Source: DATBLY01 sp963705545
GTDB lineage: Bacteria; Actinomycetota; UBA4738; HRBIN12
DNA: 64,000 nt
Direction: 5' to 3'
Assembly: GCA_963705545.1 (NCBI GenBank)
Contig: CAVPJX010000002.1
Coordinates: 1-64,000 of the forward strand
Position 1 is the stretch's first letter; each line of letters opens with the position of its first letter. Under the pieces are notes generated by a model, which saw nothing but the letters and a program-made list of their open reading frames with translations, was not told the origin of the DNA and made no database searches. The position numbers and the translations under genes are program-made. Of this stretch, positions 24,509 to 35,077 are shown piece by piece.

Positions 24509-25345
24509 GTGACGACGCCCCTCGACGCCCTGCGCACCGTCCCCGACCGGGGAGGTCGGGCCGTGCTCGTCTGGCTCGGGCAGGCCGGGTTCGCGATCCT
24601 CGCCGGGGGCGCCACGCTGTTGGTCGACCCGTTCCTCTCGCCGCACCCGAAGCGACGCTACGGGTCCGGGTTGCCACCAACCGCCGCGACCGGGGTGGAC
24701 GCGGTCCTGTGCACGCACGAGCACATCGACCACTTCGATGCCGACAGCGTCCCGGCGATCGCCGACGCCTCGCCCGCCGCCGTGTTCGTGGTCCCGTCGC
24801 CGATCGTCGACATGGTCACCGAGGCGGGCGTCGCGCCGGACCGGGTCGTCGGGATGCAGCCGGGTGCGCCCGTCGAGCTCGGGGCCGTGACGGTGCACGC
24901 GGTCCCCGCGCGTCACGGGGTGACGATGGCCGACGCCTACGGGTTCGGCGGATCGCTGTCGGACGGGCTGATCCGGTTCCTCGGGTACGTGATCGACGCC
25001 GGGGGCGTGCGGATCTACCACGCCGGCGACACGATCCACTACGAGGGGATGGAGGCGGGCCTGCGGCCGTTCGAACTGGACGTCGCGCTGTTGCCCGTGA
25101 ACGGTCGGCACGCCGAACGCGAGGCGCGCGGGATCGTCGGGAACCTGAACGAACGCGAGGCCGCGTGGCTCGCGGCCGAGATCGGCGCCCGGACCCTGGT
25201 CCCGATGCACCACGACCTGTTCGTCGGGAACCTCGGCTCCTCGGCCGCGGTCGTGCACGCGGCCGAGGAGGAGGACCGCGCGGTGGCGGTCCTGGTCGCG
25301 CACCGCGAGGTTCCGTTCGTCATCGCGGGGCGGAGCGATCGATGA
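24509..25345 (+). CDS. Metallo-beta-lactamase-fold hydrolase (UlaG-like)
   Basis: 278 residues. The metal motif is THEHIDHFD (~70-78); then PARHGVTMADAYGFGG, HAGDTIHYEGM and a late His in LVPMHHDLF. The layout is that of UlaG/L-ascorbate-6-phosphate lactonase-like enzymes rather than true beta-lactamases. A lactonase between two dehydrogenases would fit oxidation of a sugar to a lactone followed by ring opening (inference). Its TGA overlaps the ATG of the next gene. Confidence 0.82.
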   Translation: MTTPLDALRTVPDRGGRAVLVWLGQAGFAILAGGATLLVDPFLSPHPKRRYGSGLPPTAATGVDAVLCTHEHIDHFDADSVPAIADASPAAVFVVPSPIVDMVTEAGVAPDRVVGMQPGAPVELGAVTVHAVPARHGVTMADAYGFGGSLSDGLIRFLGYVIDAGGVRIYHAGDTIHYEGMEAGLRPFELDVALLPVNGRHAEREARGIVGNLNEREAAWLAAEIGARTLVPMHHDLFVGNLGSSAAVVHAAEEEDRAVAVLVAHREVPFVIAGRSDR

Positions 25346-26349
25346 GGGCGCTCGTGTACCTGGGGCCTCGGCAGATGGAGCTGCAGGAGCTGCCGGCCCC
25401 GGAGCCCGGACCGGGGGAGGTCGTGATCCGGACGAGGGCGGCGGCGATCTGCGGCTCGGATCTGCACGGGTTCCGCGAGGCCAGCCCGCGCCGGATCCCA
25501 CCGCTCGTCATGGGTCACGAGGCCGTGGGCACGATCGACGCCGTAGGACCGGGTGTGGACGCGGCGCGGATCGGGGAGCGGGTGGTGCTACGCCCGATCC
25601 TGGGCTGCGGCGCGTGCCCGTCGTGCCGGGCCGGCGCGACGAACCGGTGCCGCGACGGCCGGCTGGTCGGGCGCGACCTGAGCGGCGGGTTCGCGGAACG
25701 GTTCGCGGTGCCGGCGGCGGCCGCGGTCCCCGTTCCGGAGGGGCTGGCGGATGACGAGGCGGTGATGGCCGAGCCGTTCGCGAACGCGGTGCACGTCGCC
25801 CGCACGGCCGTGGACGAGGGCGCCCGCGTGTTCGTGATCGGCGCCGGCCCGATCGGGGCGCTGATCGTCCGCGCGGCGTTCCTGGCGGGCGCGTCTCGGG
25901 TGTGGGCGACGGACCCGGTGGTCCCGCGCCTCCGCTTCGCCGAGACGCAGGGCGCGGAGGCGGTCGACGGCGACGACCCGGTCGCCGCGATCCTCGCGGC
26001 GACCGACGGCGAGGGCGCCGACGCGGTCGTGGACGCCGCCGGCTTCGAGGCGACCTGGGCCCTCGGTCTGCGGGCCGTCCGGCCCGGGGGCCGGATCGTC
26101 GAGGTCGGGCTGGGAGCCGGCTCCGGCTCGCTCGAGTACGCGCAGGTCCTGGGCAAGGAGGCCTCGATCACGGGTTCGTACGGCTGGACGGATGACGACT
26201 TCGCGCGGTCACTGGACGCGCTCGCCGGGGGCGAGCTCGACCTGGCCGGCTGGGTCTCGCACGCGCCGCTGGCCGACGGGCAGGGGGCCTTCGAGGAGCT
26301 GGTGGACGGCGACGGGAGCCGGTTCAAGGTGGTGCTGGGGTTCGGATGA
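25342..26349 (+). CDS. Zinc-dependent medium-chain dehydrogenase
   Basis: 335 residues. Catalytic zinc region CGSDLHG and GHEAVG, structural zinc Cys4 in CGACPSCRAGATNRC, and Rossmann GAGPIGALI. It belongs to the sorbitol/threonine dehydrogenase branch that oxidises secondary alcohols of polyols or sugar acids with NAD(P). Its place among sugar transport and hydrolysis genes points to a carbohydrate substrate. ATG 25342 overlaps the upstream stop. Confidence 0.9.
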   Translation: MRALVYLGPRQMELQELPAPEPGPGEVVIRTRAAAICGSDLHGFREASPRRIPPLVMGHEAVGTIDAVGPGVDAARIGERVVLRPILGCGACPSCRAGATNRCRDGRLVGRDLSGGFAERFAVPAAAAVPVPEGLADDEAVMAEPFANAVHVARTAVDEGARVFVIGAGPIGALIVRAAFLAGASRVWATDPVVPRLRFAETQGAEAVDGDDPVAAILAATDGEGADAVVDAAGFEATWALGLRAVRPGGRIVEVGLGAGSGSLEYAQVLGKEASITGSYGWTDDDFARSLDALAGGELDLAGWVSHAPLADGQGAFEELVDGDGSRFKVVLGFG

Positions 26350-26383
26350 GTCGGGGCGCGCTCCGAGGAACGGGAGGGGACGG

Positions 26384-27733
26384 ATGAAGCGATGGACGGC
26401 GGCGGTCGCGCTCGCGTTCGTGCTGGTGGCGGCCGCGTGCACGCAGTCGAGCAGCGATAGCGACGCGACGGGGGGCACCGGGTCCGCGACCGGTGAGAGC
26501 GGGGGCGCGGGGGGCGAGCCGGTGGAGCTCACGATGTGGATGGGCTACACGCCGCCGCCGCCGGAGGACGAGGCGCTCGAGAACCTCTCGCTGCAGGCGA
26601 TCGTGGAGCAGTTCAACGCCGAGCACGAGGGCGAGATCCACGTGACGATGCAGTACGTCAACAGCGACAACGCGCTGCAGAAGGCGACCGTGGCGCTGCA
26701 GGGCGGGCAGGCCCCCGACATCTCCTACCAGTACGGCACGAACATGCCGCAGCTCGCGACCTCGCCGCAGCTCGTCGATCTGACCGACCGCGTCGCCGAG
26801 GCGGACTTCGACTGGGAAGACTTCTTCGAGGGCGAGCGCGCGGTCGCGACCGTGAACGGCAAGGTCTACGGGGTCCCGGCGCTCGTGGACAACCTGGCGA
26901 TCGTCTACAACAAGGACCTGTTCGCGCAGGCCGGGGTGCCGGAGCCCTCCCCGGACTGGACCTGGGACGACGCGCTCGCGGCGGCGTCGGCGATCACCGA
27001 TCCGGACTCCAAGACGTTCGGCCTGGTCTTCCCCGCCGACGGCAGCGAGACCACGGTCTGGGAGTACATCGCGATGCTCTGGGCCGCGGGCGGCGACATC
27101 CTGAACGAGGACAACACCGAGGCGATCTTCAACTCGGCCGAGGGCGTCCGCGCGTTGTCGGTCCTGCAGCAGGCCCAGCAGGACGGGTCGCTCTACCTGG
27201 ACTTCCGGCCCGACTCGTTCAAGTACGGGCAGCTGTTCAACTCCGGCAAGGTCGGCATGGTGATCACCGGGCCGTGGGACCTCGCGGGCTTCCCGGACGT
27301 GAACTACGGCGTGCAGGTGATGCCGTCGTTCGACCCCGGCGGCAGCCATGAGACGATCGCCGGCCCGGACAACTGGGTCATCTTCGACAACGGGCCCGAG
27401 CGCGTCGACGCCGCGTGGGAGTTCCTGACGTTCCTGGTCTCGCCCGACATCGTGCTGCAGGACGCGCTCATGACGAGCCACCTCCCGATCCGCGCCTCGG
27501 TGCAGGACATGCCGGGGTTCGCGGAGTTCGAGACGAAGTTCCCGGGGGTGGGCGACTTCGCCGCGAACCTCGAGAACGTGCTGAAGGCTCGACCGCAGAT
27601 CCCGCAGTACCCGCAGGTCTCGGGCTTCCTGGGCCAGGCGATCGTGAGCGTGCTGCTCGGCGAGGGCGAGCCGCAGGAGGCGCTCGACCAGGCGGCCGAG
27701 CAGGCGAACGGCGTGCTGGCGGTCCCGCAGTAG
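26384..27733 (+). CDS. ABC sugar transporter substrate-binding lipoprotein
   Basis: 449 residues. A lipoprotein signal peptide ends in the lipobox VAAAC (Cys ~20); a Ser/Gly linker is followed by a family 1 extracellular solute-binding fold (LTMWMGYTP, GQAPDISYQYGTNM, VYGVPALVDNLAIVYNKDLF, MVITGPWDL). It captures a sugar or oligosaccharide outside the membrane and delivers it to the two permeases downstream. GGAGGGG precedes ATG 26384. Confidence 0.92.
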   Translation: MKRWTAAVALAFVLVAAACTQSSSDSDATGGTGSATGESGGAGGEPVELTMWMGYTPPPPEDEALENLSLQAIVEQFNAEHEGEIHVTMQYVNSDNALQKATVALQGGQAPDISYQYGTNMPQLATSPQLVDLTDRVAEADFDWEDFFEGERAVATVNGKVYGVPALVDNLAIVYNKDLFAQAGVPEPSPDWTWDDALAAASAITDPDSKTFGLVFPADGSETTVWEYIAMLWAAGGDILNEDNTEAIFNSAEGVRALSVLQQAQQDGSLYLDFRPDSFKYGQLFNSGKVGMVITGPWDLAGFPDVNYGVQVMPSFDPGGSHETIAGPDNWVIFDNGPERVDAAWEFLTFLVSPDIVLQDALMTSHLPIRASVQDMPGFAEFETKFPGVGDFAANLENVLKARPQIPQYPQVSGFLGQAIVSVLLGEGEPQEALDQAAEQANGVLAVPQ

Positions 27734-27741
27734 GACGGCCG

Positions 27742-28635
27742 GTGGCGCTCAGCGTTCGGCGCGTCCTGCGGTCCGACCACGTGGCGGGGTGGGCGTTCGC
27801 CTTCCCGGCGGTCGCCCTGATCGTGCTGTTCGGGATCGTGCCGATCGTGTGGTCGGCGGTGCTCTCGTTCCAGAAGTCGAACCTGCTGGCACCGCCGGAA
27901 TGGGTGGGCCTCGCGAACTACCGGGCGTTGCCGAAGGACCCGCTGTTCAAGGAGTCGATGGTGCACGCGGTGATCTACACGGCGCTGTTCGTCCCGCTGT
28001 CGGTCACCGGCGGCCTGCTCGTCGCGATCGCGCTGAACCGGAGGATCCGCGGCGTGCGGTGGTACCGCACCGCGGTGTTCGTGCCGGTCGTCGTCTCCAC
28101 GATCGCCACGGCGATCGTGTTCCTGTGGGTGTTCGACCCGCACTTCGGCCTGGCGAACTGGATGCTCGACAAGGTCGGCCTGGGGCCGTTCGGGTTCTTC
28201 GAGAGCCCGGACGGAGCCTTGTACTCGGTCGTCGCGATGACGGTGTGGGGGTGGATCGGGTTCGACGTCATCATCTTCCTGGCCGCGCTGCAGGGGATCC
28301 CGCCGGAACTGGTCGAGGCGGCCGAGATCGACGGCGCGCGGACCTGGGGGATCTTCCGCAACGTCACCCTGCCCCTGCTCGGCCCGGTCACCTTGTTCCT
28401 GGTCGTGTGGTCGTCGATCAACGCGCTGCAGCTGTTCGACGAGGTGTTCTTGGCGACGAACGGCGGGCCGGGCACGGCGACGCTCGTCCCGGTCCTGTAC
28501 CTGTACAAGCTCGCGTTCCTGCAGGGGATCGCCGGGTACGCGGCCGCGATCGCCTACGTGCTGTTCGTCGCGATCCTCGCGCTCACGATCGTCCAGCTGT
28601 TGGTCGGCAAGCGGATGGTCCACTACGCCTCATGA
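27742..28635 (+). CDS. ABC sugar transporter permease (MalF/UgpA type)
   Basis: 297 residues, six membrane helices. The cytoplasmic EAA loop reads EAAEIDGARTWGIFRNVTLPLL, typical for carbohydrate uptake family 1. It forms the channel with the next gene, whose ATG overlaps its stop codon. GTG 27742 lies 8 bases after the binding-protein gene. Confidence 0.92.
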   Translation: MALSVRRVLRSDHVAGWAFAFPAVALIVLFGIVPIVWSAVLSFQKSNLLAPPEWVGLANYRALPKDPLFKESMVHAVIYTALFVPLSVTGGLLVAIALNRRIRGVRWYRTAVFVPVVVSTIATAIVFLWVFDPHFGLANWMLDKVGLGPFGFFESPDGALYSVVAMTVWGWIGFDVIIFLAALQGIPPELVEAAEIDGARTWGIFRNVTLPLLGPVTLFLVVWSSINALQLFDEVFLATNGGPGTATLVPVLYLYKLAFLQGIAGYAAAIAYVLFVAILALTIVQLLVGKRMVHYAS

Positions 28636-29525
28636 GCCAGACGCCGGTCCTCGACGCGCTGACGCGGGCCGGCACCGGCGTGCCCGAGCCGCAGGCGCGT
28701 GCGCCCCGCCACCGGTTCCTGTTCAGCCCGTGGCACCTGGTGATGATCCCGGTCGCGGTGACGATGATCCTGCCGCTCGTGTGGATGGTCGTGACCTCGC
28801 TGCAGACGCTCGACGAGACGCAGCGCTACCCGCCGACGCTCGTCCCCTCGTCGCTCGAGTTCGGCAACTATTCCGAGGTCCTGACGCAGGCGCCGTTCGG
28901 CCGCTGGTTCCTGAACTCGCTGATCGTCACGGTCCTCGTCGTGATCGGGAACCTGCTGTTCTGCAGCCTGGCCGGCTACGCGTTCGCCCGGATCCGGTTC
29001 TTCGGGCGCGAGGTCGTGTTCGTCTTGCTCCTGATCACGCTGATGGTCCCGTTCCAGGTGATCATCATCCCCGAGTTCCTGATCGTGCGGAGCCTCGGGA
29101 TGATCGACTCGCTCGGCGCGCTGGTCCTGCCGAACCTGGCCGGCGCGTTCGGGATCTTCATGCTCCGGCAGTTCTTCCGGACGCTGCCGATCGAGCTCGA
29201 GGAGGCGGCGCGGATCGACGGCTGCACCCGCCTCGGGGTCCTGTTCAAGATCGTCTTGCCGCTGTCGGGGCCGGCCCTCGCGACGCTCGCCGTGATCACG
29301 TTCATGTGGACGTGGAACGACTTCCTGTGGCCGCTGATCACGATCTACTCGCCCGAGCACATGACGCTGCAGCTCGGCCTGGCCACGTTCCAGGGCGCGC
29401 ACCAGACGAACACGAACCTGCTGATGGCGGCGAGCGTGATGACCGTGCTGCCGGTGTTGCTGCTGTTCCTGTTCGCGCAGCGCTACTTCGTCCGCGGGAT
29501 CGCGACGTCGGGCCTGAAGGGCTGA
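28632..29525 (+). CDS. ABC sugar transporter permease (MalG/UgpE type)
   Basis: 297 residues, six membrane helices, EAA loop EEAARIDGCTRLGVLFKIVLPLS. Partner of the upstream permease and of the ATPase that starts two bases after its stop. An N-terminal cytoplasmic extension of ~30 residues precedes the first helix. Confidence 0.92.
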   Translation: MSQTPVLDALTRAGTGVPEPQARAPRHRFLFSPWHLVMIPVAVTMILPLVWMVVTSLQTLDETQRYPPTLVPSSLEFGNYSEVLTQAPFGRWFLNSLIVTVLVVIGNLLFCSLAGYAFARIRFFGREVVFVLLLITLMVPFQVIIIPEFLIVRSLGMIDSLGALVLPNLAGAFGIFMLRQFFRTLPIELEEAARIDGCTRLGVLFKIVLPLSGPALATLAVITFMWTWNDFLWPLITIYSPEHMTLQLGLATFQGAHQTNTNLLMAASVMTVLPVLLLFLFAQRYFVRGIATSGLKG

Positions 29526-29527
29526 GG

Positions 29528-30641
<1,114 letters not shown>

Positions 30642-30660
30642 GCCGCGATCGGCGGAGGCG

Positions 30661-32010
30661 ATGAGCGCGAGCGATCCGCGGATCGTGATCGTGGGCGCCG
30701 GCGGCTGGGTGTTCCCGATGGAGCTCACGCGCGACCTGCTGTCCTTCCCCGCGCTCGGGCGCGCGCGCCTGGTGCTGTACGACATCGACGCCGCCGCCGC
30801 CGAGCGGACGGCGGCGGACGCCGGGCGCCTGATCGAGCTGGGGGGGCTGGCCGCGACCGTCGAGGTTCCGCGGACGCTCCGCGAGGCGCTCGCCGGCGCG
30901 GACGTCGCGATCACGGTCTTCCAGGTGGGAGGGGTCGAGGCGTACGGGCACGACATCGAGATCCCTCGCGCCTACGGGATCGATCAGACGGTCGGGGACA
31001 CGTTCGGCCCGGGGGGCATCTTCCGCGGGCTGCGCACGGTCGGCCCGCTCCGCGAGGTCGCGGAGACGATGCTCGACGTCTGCCCCGACGCGTGGCTCCT
31101 GAACTACGCGAATCCGATGGCGGTGAACTGCTGGGCGACCGAGCGGACGGGCGTGAGGATCGTCGGCCTGTGCCACAGCGTGCAGGGGACGTCGGAGCTG
31201 CTGGCGCGCGAGCTCGACGTGCCGTACGACGAGGTCACGTTCGACTGCGCGGGCGTGAACCACACGGCGTGGTTCACGACGTTCCGCCGCGGCGACGAGG
31301 ACCTGATCCCGCGGATCCGCGAGGTGATGCGGGCCCGCCACGTCGACGGATCGATCCCGATGCTGCCGCGCTCCGACGATCCGTACGAGAGCAACGAACG
31401 GGTGCGCACCGAGTTGATGCTCCTCACGGGCTACTTCCACACCGAGTCGAGCCACCACGCGAGCGAGTACTGGGCGTGGTTCAGGCGGACGCCCGAGCTG
31501 GTCCGCACCTACCTGGACCGCGAGTGGAACTACCTCGAGGTCTGCCGGTCCTCCGACGCGAGCGACGGCAACGAACGCCTGATCGAGGAGGCCGCGCGCG
31601 AGGGGATCCGTCACGGCGGCGAGTTCGCGGCACCGATCGTCGACAGCCTGCTCACCGGCACGACGCGGGTCGTGTACGGCAACGTCCGCAACGGCGGCGC
31701 GATCGAGAACCTCCCGGTCGAGGCGTGCGTCGAGGTGGCGTGCGTCGTGGACCGGAACGGGGTGCGGCCCCGCCGGTACGGCGCGCTGCCGCCCGCGTGC
31801 GCCGCCCTGAACCGGACGCAGATCGCGGTGCAGGGGCTCACCGTCGAGGCGGCCCTGACCGGAGACCGCGACCTCGTGCACGCGGCGGTGGCCCTCGACC
31901 CGCTGACGAGCGCCGTGGCGACCCTTCCGCAGATCCACGAGATGGTGGACCGGATGCTGGAAGCCGAGGCACCGTGGCTCCCGAGGTTCGCCGAAAGGGG
32001 CACGCGGTGA
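30661..32010 (+). CDS. GH4 family NAD-dependent glycosidase (MelA-type), copy 1
   Basis: 449 residues. N-terminal Rossmann IVIVGAGGWVF, DTFGPGGIFRGLRT, YANPMAVNCW, metal-binding GLCHSVQGT (Cys-His) and CAGVNHTAWF (His), and YGNVRNGGAIENLP. GH4 enzymes cleave glycosides through NAD-mediated oxidation at C3 with Mn2+. The MelA-like CHSVQGT box and an ABC rather than PTS importer suggest an unphosphorylated alpha-hexoside or hexuronide. Its stop overlaps the next GTG. A second, diverged GH4 copy lies at 36525. Confidence 0.9.
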   Translation: MSASDPRIVIVGAGGWVFPMELTRDLLSFPALGRARLVLYDIDAAAAERTAADAGRLIELGGLAATVEVPRTLREALAGADVAITVFQVGGVEAYGHDIEIPRAYGIDQTVGDTFGPGGIFRGLRTVGPLREVAETMLDVCPDAWLLNYANPMAVNCWATERTGVRIVGLCHSVQGTSELLARELDVPYDEVTFDCAGVNHTAWFTTFRRGDEDLIPRIREVMRARHVDGSIPMLPRSDDPYESNERVRTELMLLTGYFHTESSHHASEYWAWFRRTPELVRTYLDREWNYLEVCRSSDASDGNERLIEEAAREGIRHGGEFAAPIVDSLLTGTTRVVYGNVRNGGAIENLPVEACVEVACVVDRNGVRPRRYGALPPACAALNRTQIAVQGLTVEAALTGDRDLVHAAVALDPLTSAVATLPQIHEMVDRMLEAEAPWLPRFAERGTR

Positions 32011-32912
32011 GCCTCGAGATCGACGCGGTCCCGTCCGAGGCCCGGTTCCCGGACGGCGCCGCGTTCCGGATCGAGATCCCCAGCACCGAGACGCCGGAGG
32101 CCCTGGTCGCGATCCTCGCCGAGGCCGAGCGCCTCGACGTTCCCGTGCACCGGGTCTCGCAGGGCAGTGGCGTCTCGATGCTCACCGACGACGAGCTCGA
32201 CCGGTTCGCCGACCTCGCCGCCGGTGCCGGCGTCGAGGTCAGCCTCTTCGCGCGGCCGGGGGCGGGGTGGGGGACGTCCGCGTCGGCGCGCGCCCCCGCC
32301 GGGGGCGCGTTCGCCGCCGCGGCCTGGGGTCCCGAGCAGCTCCGAGCGACCCTCCGGGACGCGGTGCGCGCCGCCGAGCACGGGATCCGGAGCGTCTTGA
32401 TCGCCGACCTCGGCGCCCTCGCGTCGTTCGACCGGATGCGCCGAGCCGGCGATCTGCCGCCCGAGATGCAGGCGAAGGCCTCGGTGATGCTCCCGACGAC
32501 GAACCCCGCGACGGCCCGCGTCCTGCAGGACCTCGGCGCCGACACGATCAACGTGGCCGGCGACCTCTCGGTCCCGCACGTGGCCGCGATCCGCGCCGCC
32601 GTGTCGGTGCCGCTCGACCTGTACGTCGAATCCCCCGACGATCTCGGGGGGTTCGTGCGTTTGCACGAGATCCCGGAGCTGATCCGCGTGGCCTCGCCGA
32701 TCTACCTGAAGTTCGGCTTGCGCAACGCGCCCCCGCTGTACCCGTACGGAGCGCACCTGGAGGCGACCGCGCTCGCGATGAGCCGGGAGCGGGTGCGACG
32801 CGCGCGTCTCACGATCGAGCTCCTGGCGCGCGAGGGCGCCGCGTTCGTGACGTCCGGTCGCGGCGCGGCCGGCCTCGCCGTCCCGGTCAGGGGAGCACGA
32901 CCGACCGCGTGA
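32007..32912 (+). CDS. U32 peptidase-like protein of unknown function
   Basis: 301 residues. A TIM-barrel-like protein: IEIPSTETPEALVAILAEAERL, VHRVSQGSGVSMLTDDEL, SVMLPTTNPATARVLQDLGADTINV, VPLDLYVESPDDLGGFVRLHEIPELIRV and PIYLKFGLRNAPPLYPYG. As I recall, related proteins are labelled U32 family peptidase in databases and travel with sugar ABC operons. No catalytic motif of true U32 proteases can be confirmed, so a lyase/aldolase-like role on a sugar derivative is equally likely. Last gene of the polycistron; its 3' end overlaps the SIS gene on the other strand by 26 bases. Confidence 0.65.
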   Translation: MSLEIDAVPSEARFPDGAAFRIEIPSTETPEALVAILAEAERLDVPVHRVSQGSGVSMLTDDELDRFADLAAGAGVEVSLFARPGAGWGTSASARAPAGGAFAAAAWGPEQLRATLRDAVRAAEHGIRSVLIADLGALASFDRMRRAGDLPPEMQAKASVMLPTTNPATARVLQDLGADTINVAGDLSVPHVAAIRAAVSVPLDLYVESPDDLGGFVRLHEIPELIRVASPIYLKFGLRNAPPLYPYGAHLEATALAMSRERVRRARLTIELLAREGAAFVTSGRGAAGLAVPVRGARPTA

Positions 32913-33759
32913 GGTTCCGCGGCCGGTCCGGGTTCAGGCCGCGCCCGGCCGCGAGGGCGACCGCGGCCCGCTGGATCCGGACCAGCTCGGCGAGCGGGTC
33001 CAACGTGGCCCGCACCACGGTGGCGCCGACGGCCGCCGCGTCGTCCGCGACGGCGGGGTCGGCGGAGCCGAGGATCCACACGAGCGAGGTCGGCCCGGCC
33101 AGGCTGATCGGCCCGTGGCGGTACTCCGTCGCCGGGTAGGACTCCGTGTGGACCTGGGCCGCCTCGCGGAGCTTCAGGGCCGCCTCGTGCGCGAGCCCCA
33201 CCGTCCAGCCGTGCCCCAGGAAGACGAAGTGGTCGAAGCGCGACGGATCGACGGGCAGGGGCGTCGCGAGCGCCGTCTGCGCGTCCGCGATCGCGCCGGC
33301 GGGGTCGGTGCCGAGGTGGACCCGCAGCAGCAGCAGGGTCGTGGTCGCGAAGCGCGTCTGCACGACCGAGCGCTCGTCGGCGAACCCCAGGATCACGCGG
33401 TCGTCCGCGACCTCGGGGACGGGCGTCCCGGCGACGGCCGAGATCGCCACCGACCGCGTGCGCAGCTCGGCGAGCGCGCGCGCCACCTCGGTCGTCGTCC
33501 CGCTCCTCGAGATCGCGAGCACCCGATCGTACGCGCGCGCGCGCGGGATCTCCGAGGCAGTGAACGCGTCGGTCTCGCCGAGGCCGGCGGCCTCGCGCGC
33601 GGCCGCGTAGCTCTGCGCCATGAACCACGAGGTCCCGCACCCGATCGCGAGCACCCGCTCGCCGGTCGCCGGAAGCGCCGGCGCGACCTCGGGCTCGAGC
33701 GCAGCGACGCGTCGCCACGCGTCCGGCTGGCTCCCGATCTCCTCGTCCGTCGCGCCCAT
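32887..33759 (-). CDS. SIS-domain sugar isomerase/deaminase (AgaS/GlmS-C-like)
   Basis: 290 residues with two SIS domains: GCGTSWFMAQSYAAAREAAG and ISRSGTTTEVARAL in the first, FLGHGWTVGLAHEAALKLREAAQ and TEYRHGPISL in the second. The KLREAAQ...EYRHGP signature is that of glucosamine-6-phosphate synthase isomerase domains without the glutaminase part, as in AgaS-type amino-sugar-phosphate deaminases/isomerases. This hints at an amino sugar in the locus. It converges with and overlaps the U32-like gene. Confidence 0.87.
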   Translation of the reverse strand: MGATDEEIGSQPDAWRRVAALEPEVAPALPATGERVLAIGCGTSWFMAQSYAAAREAAGLGETDAFTASEIPRARAYDRVLAISRSGTTTEVARALAELRTRSVAISAVAGTPVPEVADDRVILGFADERSVVQTRFATTTLLLLRVHLGTDPAGAIADAQTALATPLPVDPSRFDHFVFLGHGWTVGLAHEAALKLREAAQVHTESYPATEYRHGPISLAGPTSLVWILGSADPAVADDAAAVGATVVRATLDPLAELVRIQRAAVALAAGRGLNPDRPRNLTRSVVLP

Positions 33760-33804
33760 CCCGCCGCATCATCCCAGGCGACCTGGCCGGACCCCGTCCC
33801 CGGC

Positions 33805-33834
33805 TTGCGGTCGTGCGCGTCCGGCCCGCATCCT
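33805..33834 (+). promoter_or_regulatory. Promoter of the MFS gene
   Basis: TTGCGG (33805-33810), 18-base spacer, CATCCT (33829-33834), 7 bases to GTG 33842, so again probably leaderless. Confidence 0.45.
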
Positions 33835-33841
33835 GTGCGGC

Positions 33842-35077
33842 GTGATCCGCATCCGCGTCGCTCCCGACGTCGCCGTGAACGGCCTGTTCGTCGTCTTCGG
33901 CTTCGTGATCGCGGCGTTCTTCCCGTTCCTCGCGATCTACCTCGAGTCGCGCGGGCTGTCGGCGTCGCAGGTGGGGTTCGTGCTGGCCGCGATGGCGCTC
34001 GCCCGGATCGTGGCGAACCCCGTGTGGGGCCACCAGGCCGACACGCGGATCGGCCGCCTGACCGCCTTGCAGCTCGGCACGATCGGCTCCGGTGCGGCGG
34101 CTCTCGCGATGAACCGGGTCGAGGGCGTCGTCCCGATCGCGATCGTCGCGGCGATCCTCGCGGCCGCGATGGTCGCGACCGGCCCGAACATCGACGCGAT
34201 CACCCTCGTGCACCTCGGCGACGAGCACATGGCCGACTACGGCCGGATCCGGGCGTGGGAGAGCCTGAGCTACGCGGCCGGCTGCGTCGTCTTCGGCGCG
34301 ATCCTGCAGGCCGCCGGTCTCCGGTGGGCGATGCCGCTGTACGCGGTCGCGAGCCTCGGGGTGCTGGTGTGGACGTTCACGTTCGAGCGGGACCGACCGG
34401 CGCGCGGCCAGGTCCACGGACGCCTGGGCGCCGTCGGCGCGGTGTTCCGCGAGGCGCCGCGGTTCTGGGGGTTCCTCGCCGCGACGCTGCTGGTCTGGAC
34501 GGGGTTCAACGCCGCCTGGAACTTCATCTCGCTGAAGATCGCGAGCGAGGGCGGCGGGCCGTTGCTGATCGGCCTCGGGACCGCGCTCGGCGGGCTGGTC
34601 GAGGTCCCGGTGATGCGCAGGTCCGCGCGGCTCCAATCCGGCTGGGGCCTGCGGCGCGTGTACGCGCTCGGGTGCGCGATCTACGCGGCCGGGTTCCTCG
34701 CGTGGGGCTTGATCGACTCGCCGACGATCGTGAGCCTGCTCACGGTGTTCGAGGGGGCGGCGTTCGCCTTGCTGTTCACGACCGGGATCGTCGTGATCGG
34801 GCGGCTCGTCCCGTCGACGCTGTACTCATCGGCGAACTCCGTGGCGGCGATGGTGGGGTTCGGCATCGGCCCGATCCTCGGCGCGGGGATCGGGGGGGTC
34901 CTGTACGACCGCGCCGGGACCCTCGTCCTGTACGCCTGCGCCTCCGTCCTGGCGCTCGCGGGCGCCGTGATCTCATGGTTCGCCCTCGACACGCCCGACC
35001 TCGACGAGCCCGCGCCGTCGGCGGCGGTGGGGCTCGAGGCCGAGCCACCGCCGGCGCCCGGCGAGGTGCCGCCGTGA
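33842..35077 (+). CDS. MFS transporter
   Basis: 411 residues, about 12 membrane helices in two halves. VWGHQADTRIGRLTAL after helix 2 is the MFS loop 2-3 motif. The fold resembles the LacY/3-phenylpropionate transporter group (MFS_1-like). The C-terminus is an acidic/proline tail (DEPAPSAAVG...PPP). The substrate is unknown; the neighbouring sugar genes make a sugar or drug efflux role possible. Its TGA overlaps the GTG of the kinase gene downstream. Confidence 0.85.
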   Translation: MIRIRVAPDVAVNGLFVVFGFVIAAFFPFLAIYLESRGLSASQVGFVLAAMALARIVANPVWGHQADTRIGRLTALQLGTIGSGAAALAMNRVEGVVPIAIVAAILAAAMVATGPNIDAITLVHLGDEHMADYGRIRAWESLSYAAGCVVFGAILQAAGLRWAMPLYAVASLGVLVWTFTFERDRPARGQVHGRLGAVGAVFREAPRFWGFLAATLLVWTGFNAAWNFISLKIASEGGGPLLIGLGTALGGLVEVPVMRRSARLQSGWGLRRVYALGCAIYAAGFLAWGLIDSPTIVSLLTVFEGAAFALLFTTGIVVIGRLVPSTLYSSANSVAAMVGFGIGPILGAGIGGVLYDRAGTLVLYACASVLALAGAVISWFALDTPDLDEPAPSAAVGLEAEPPPAPGEVPP

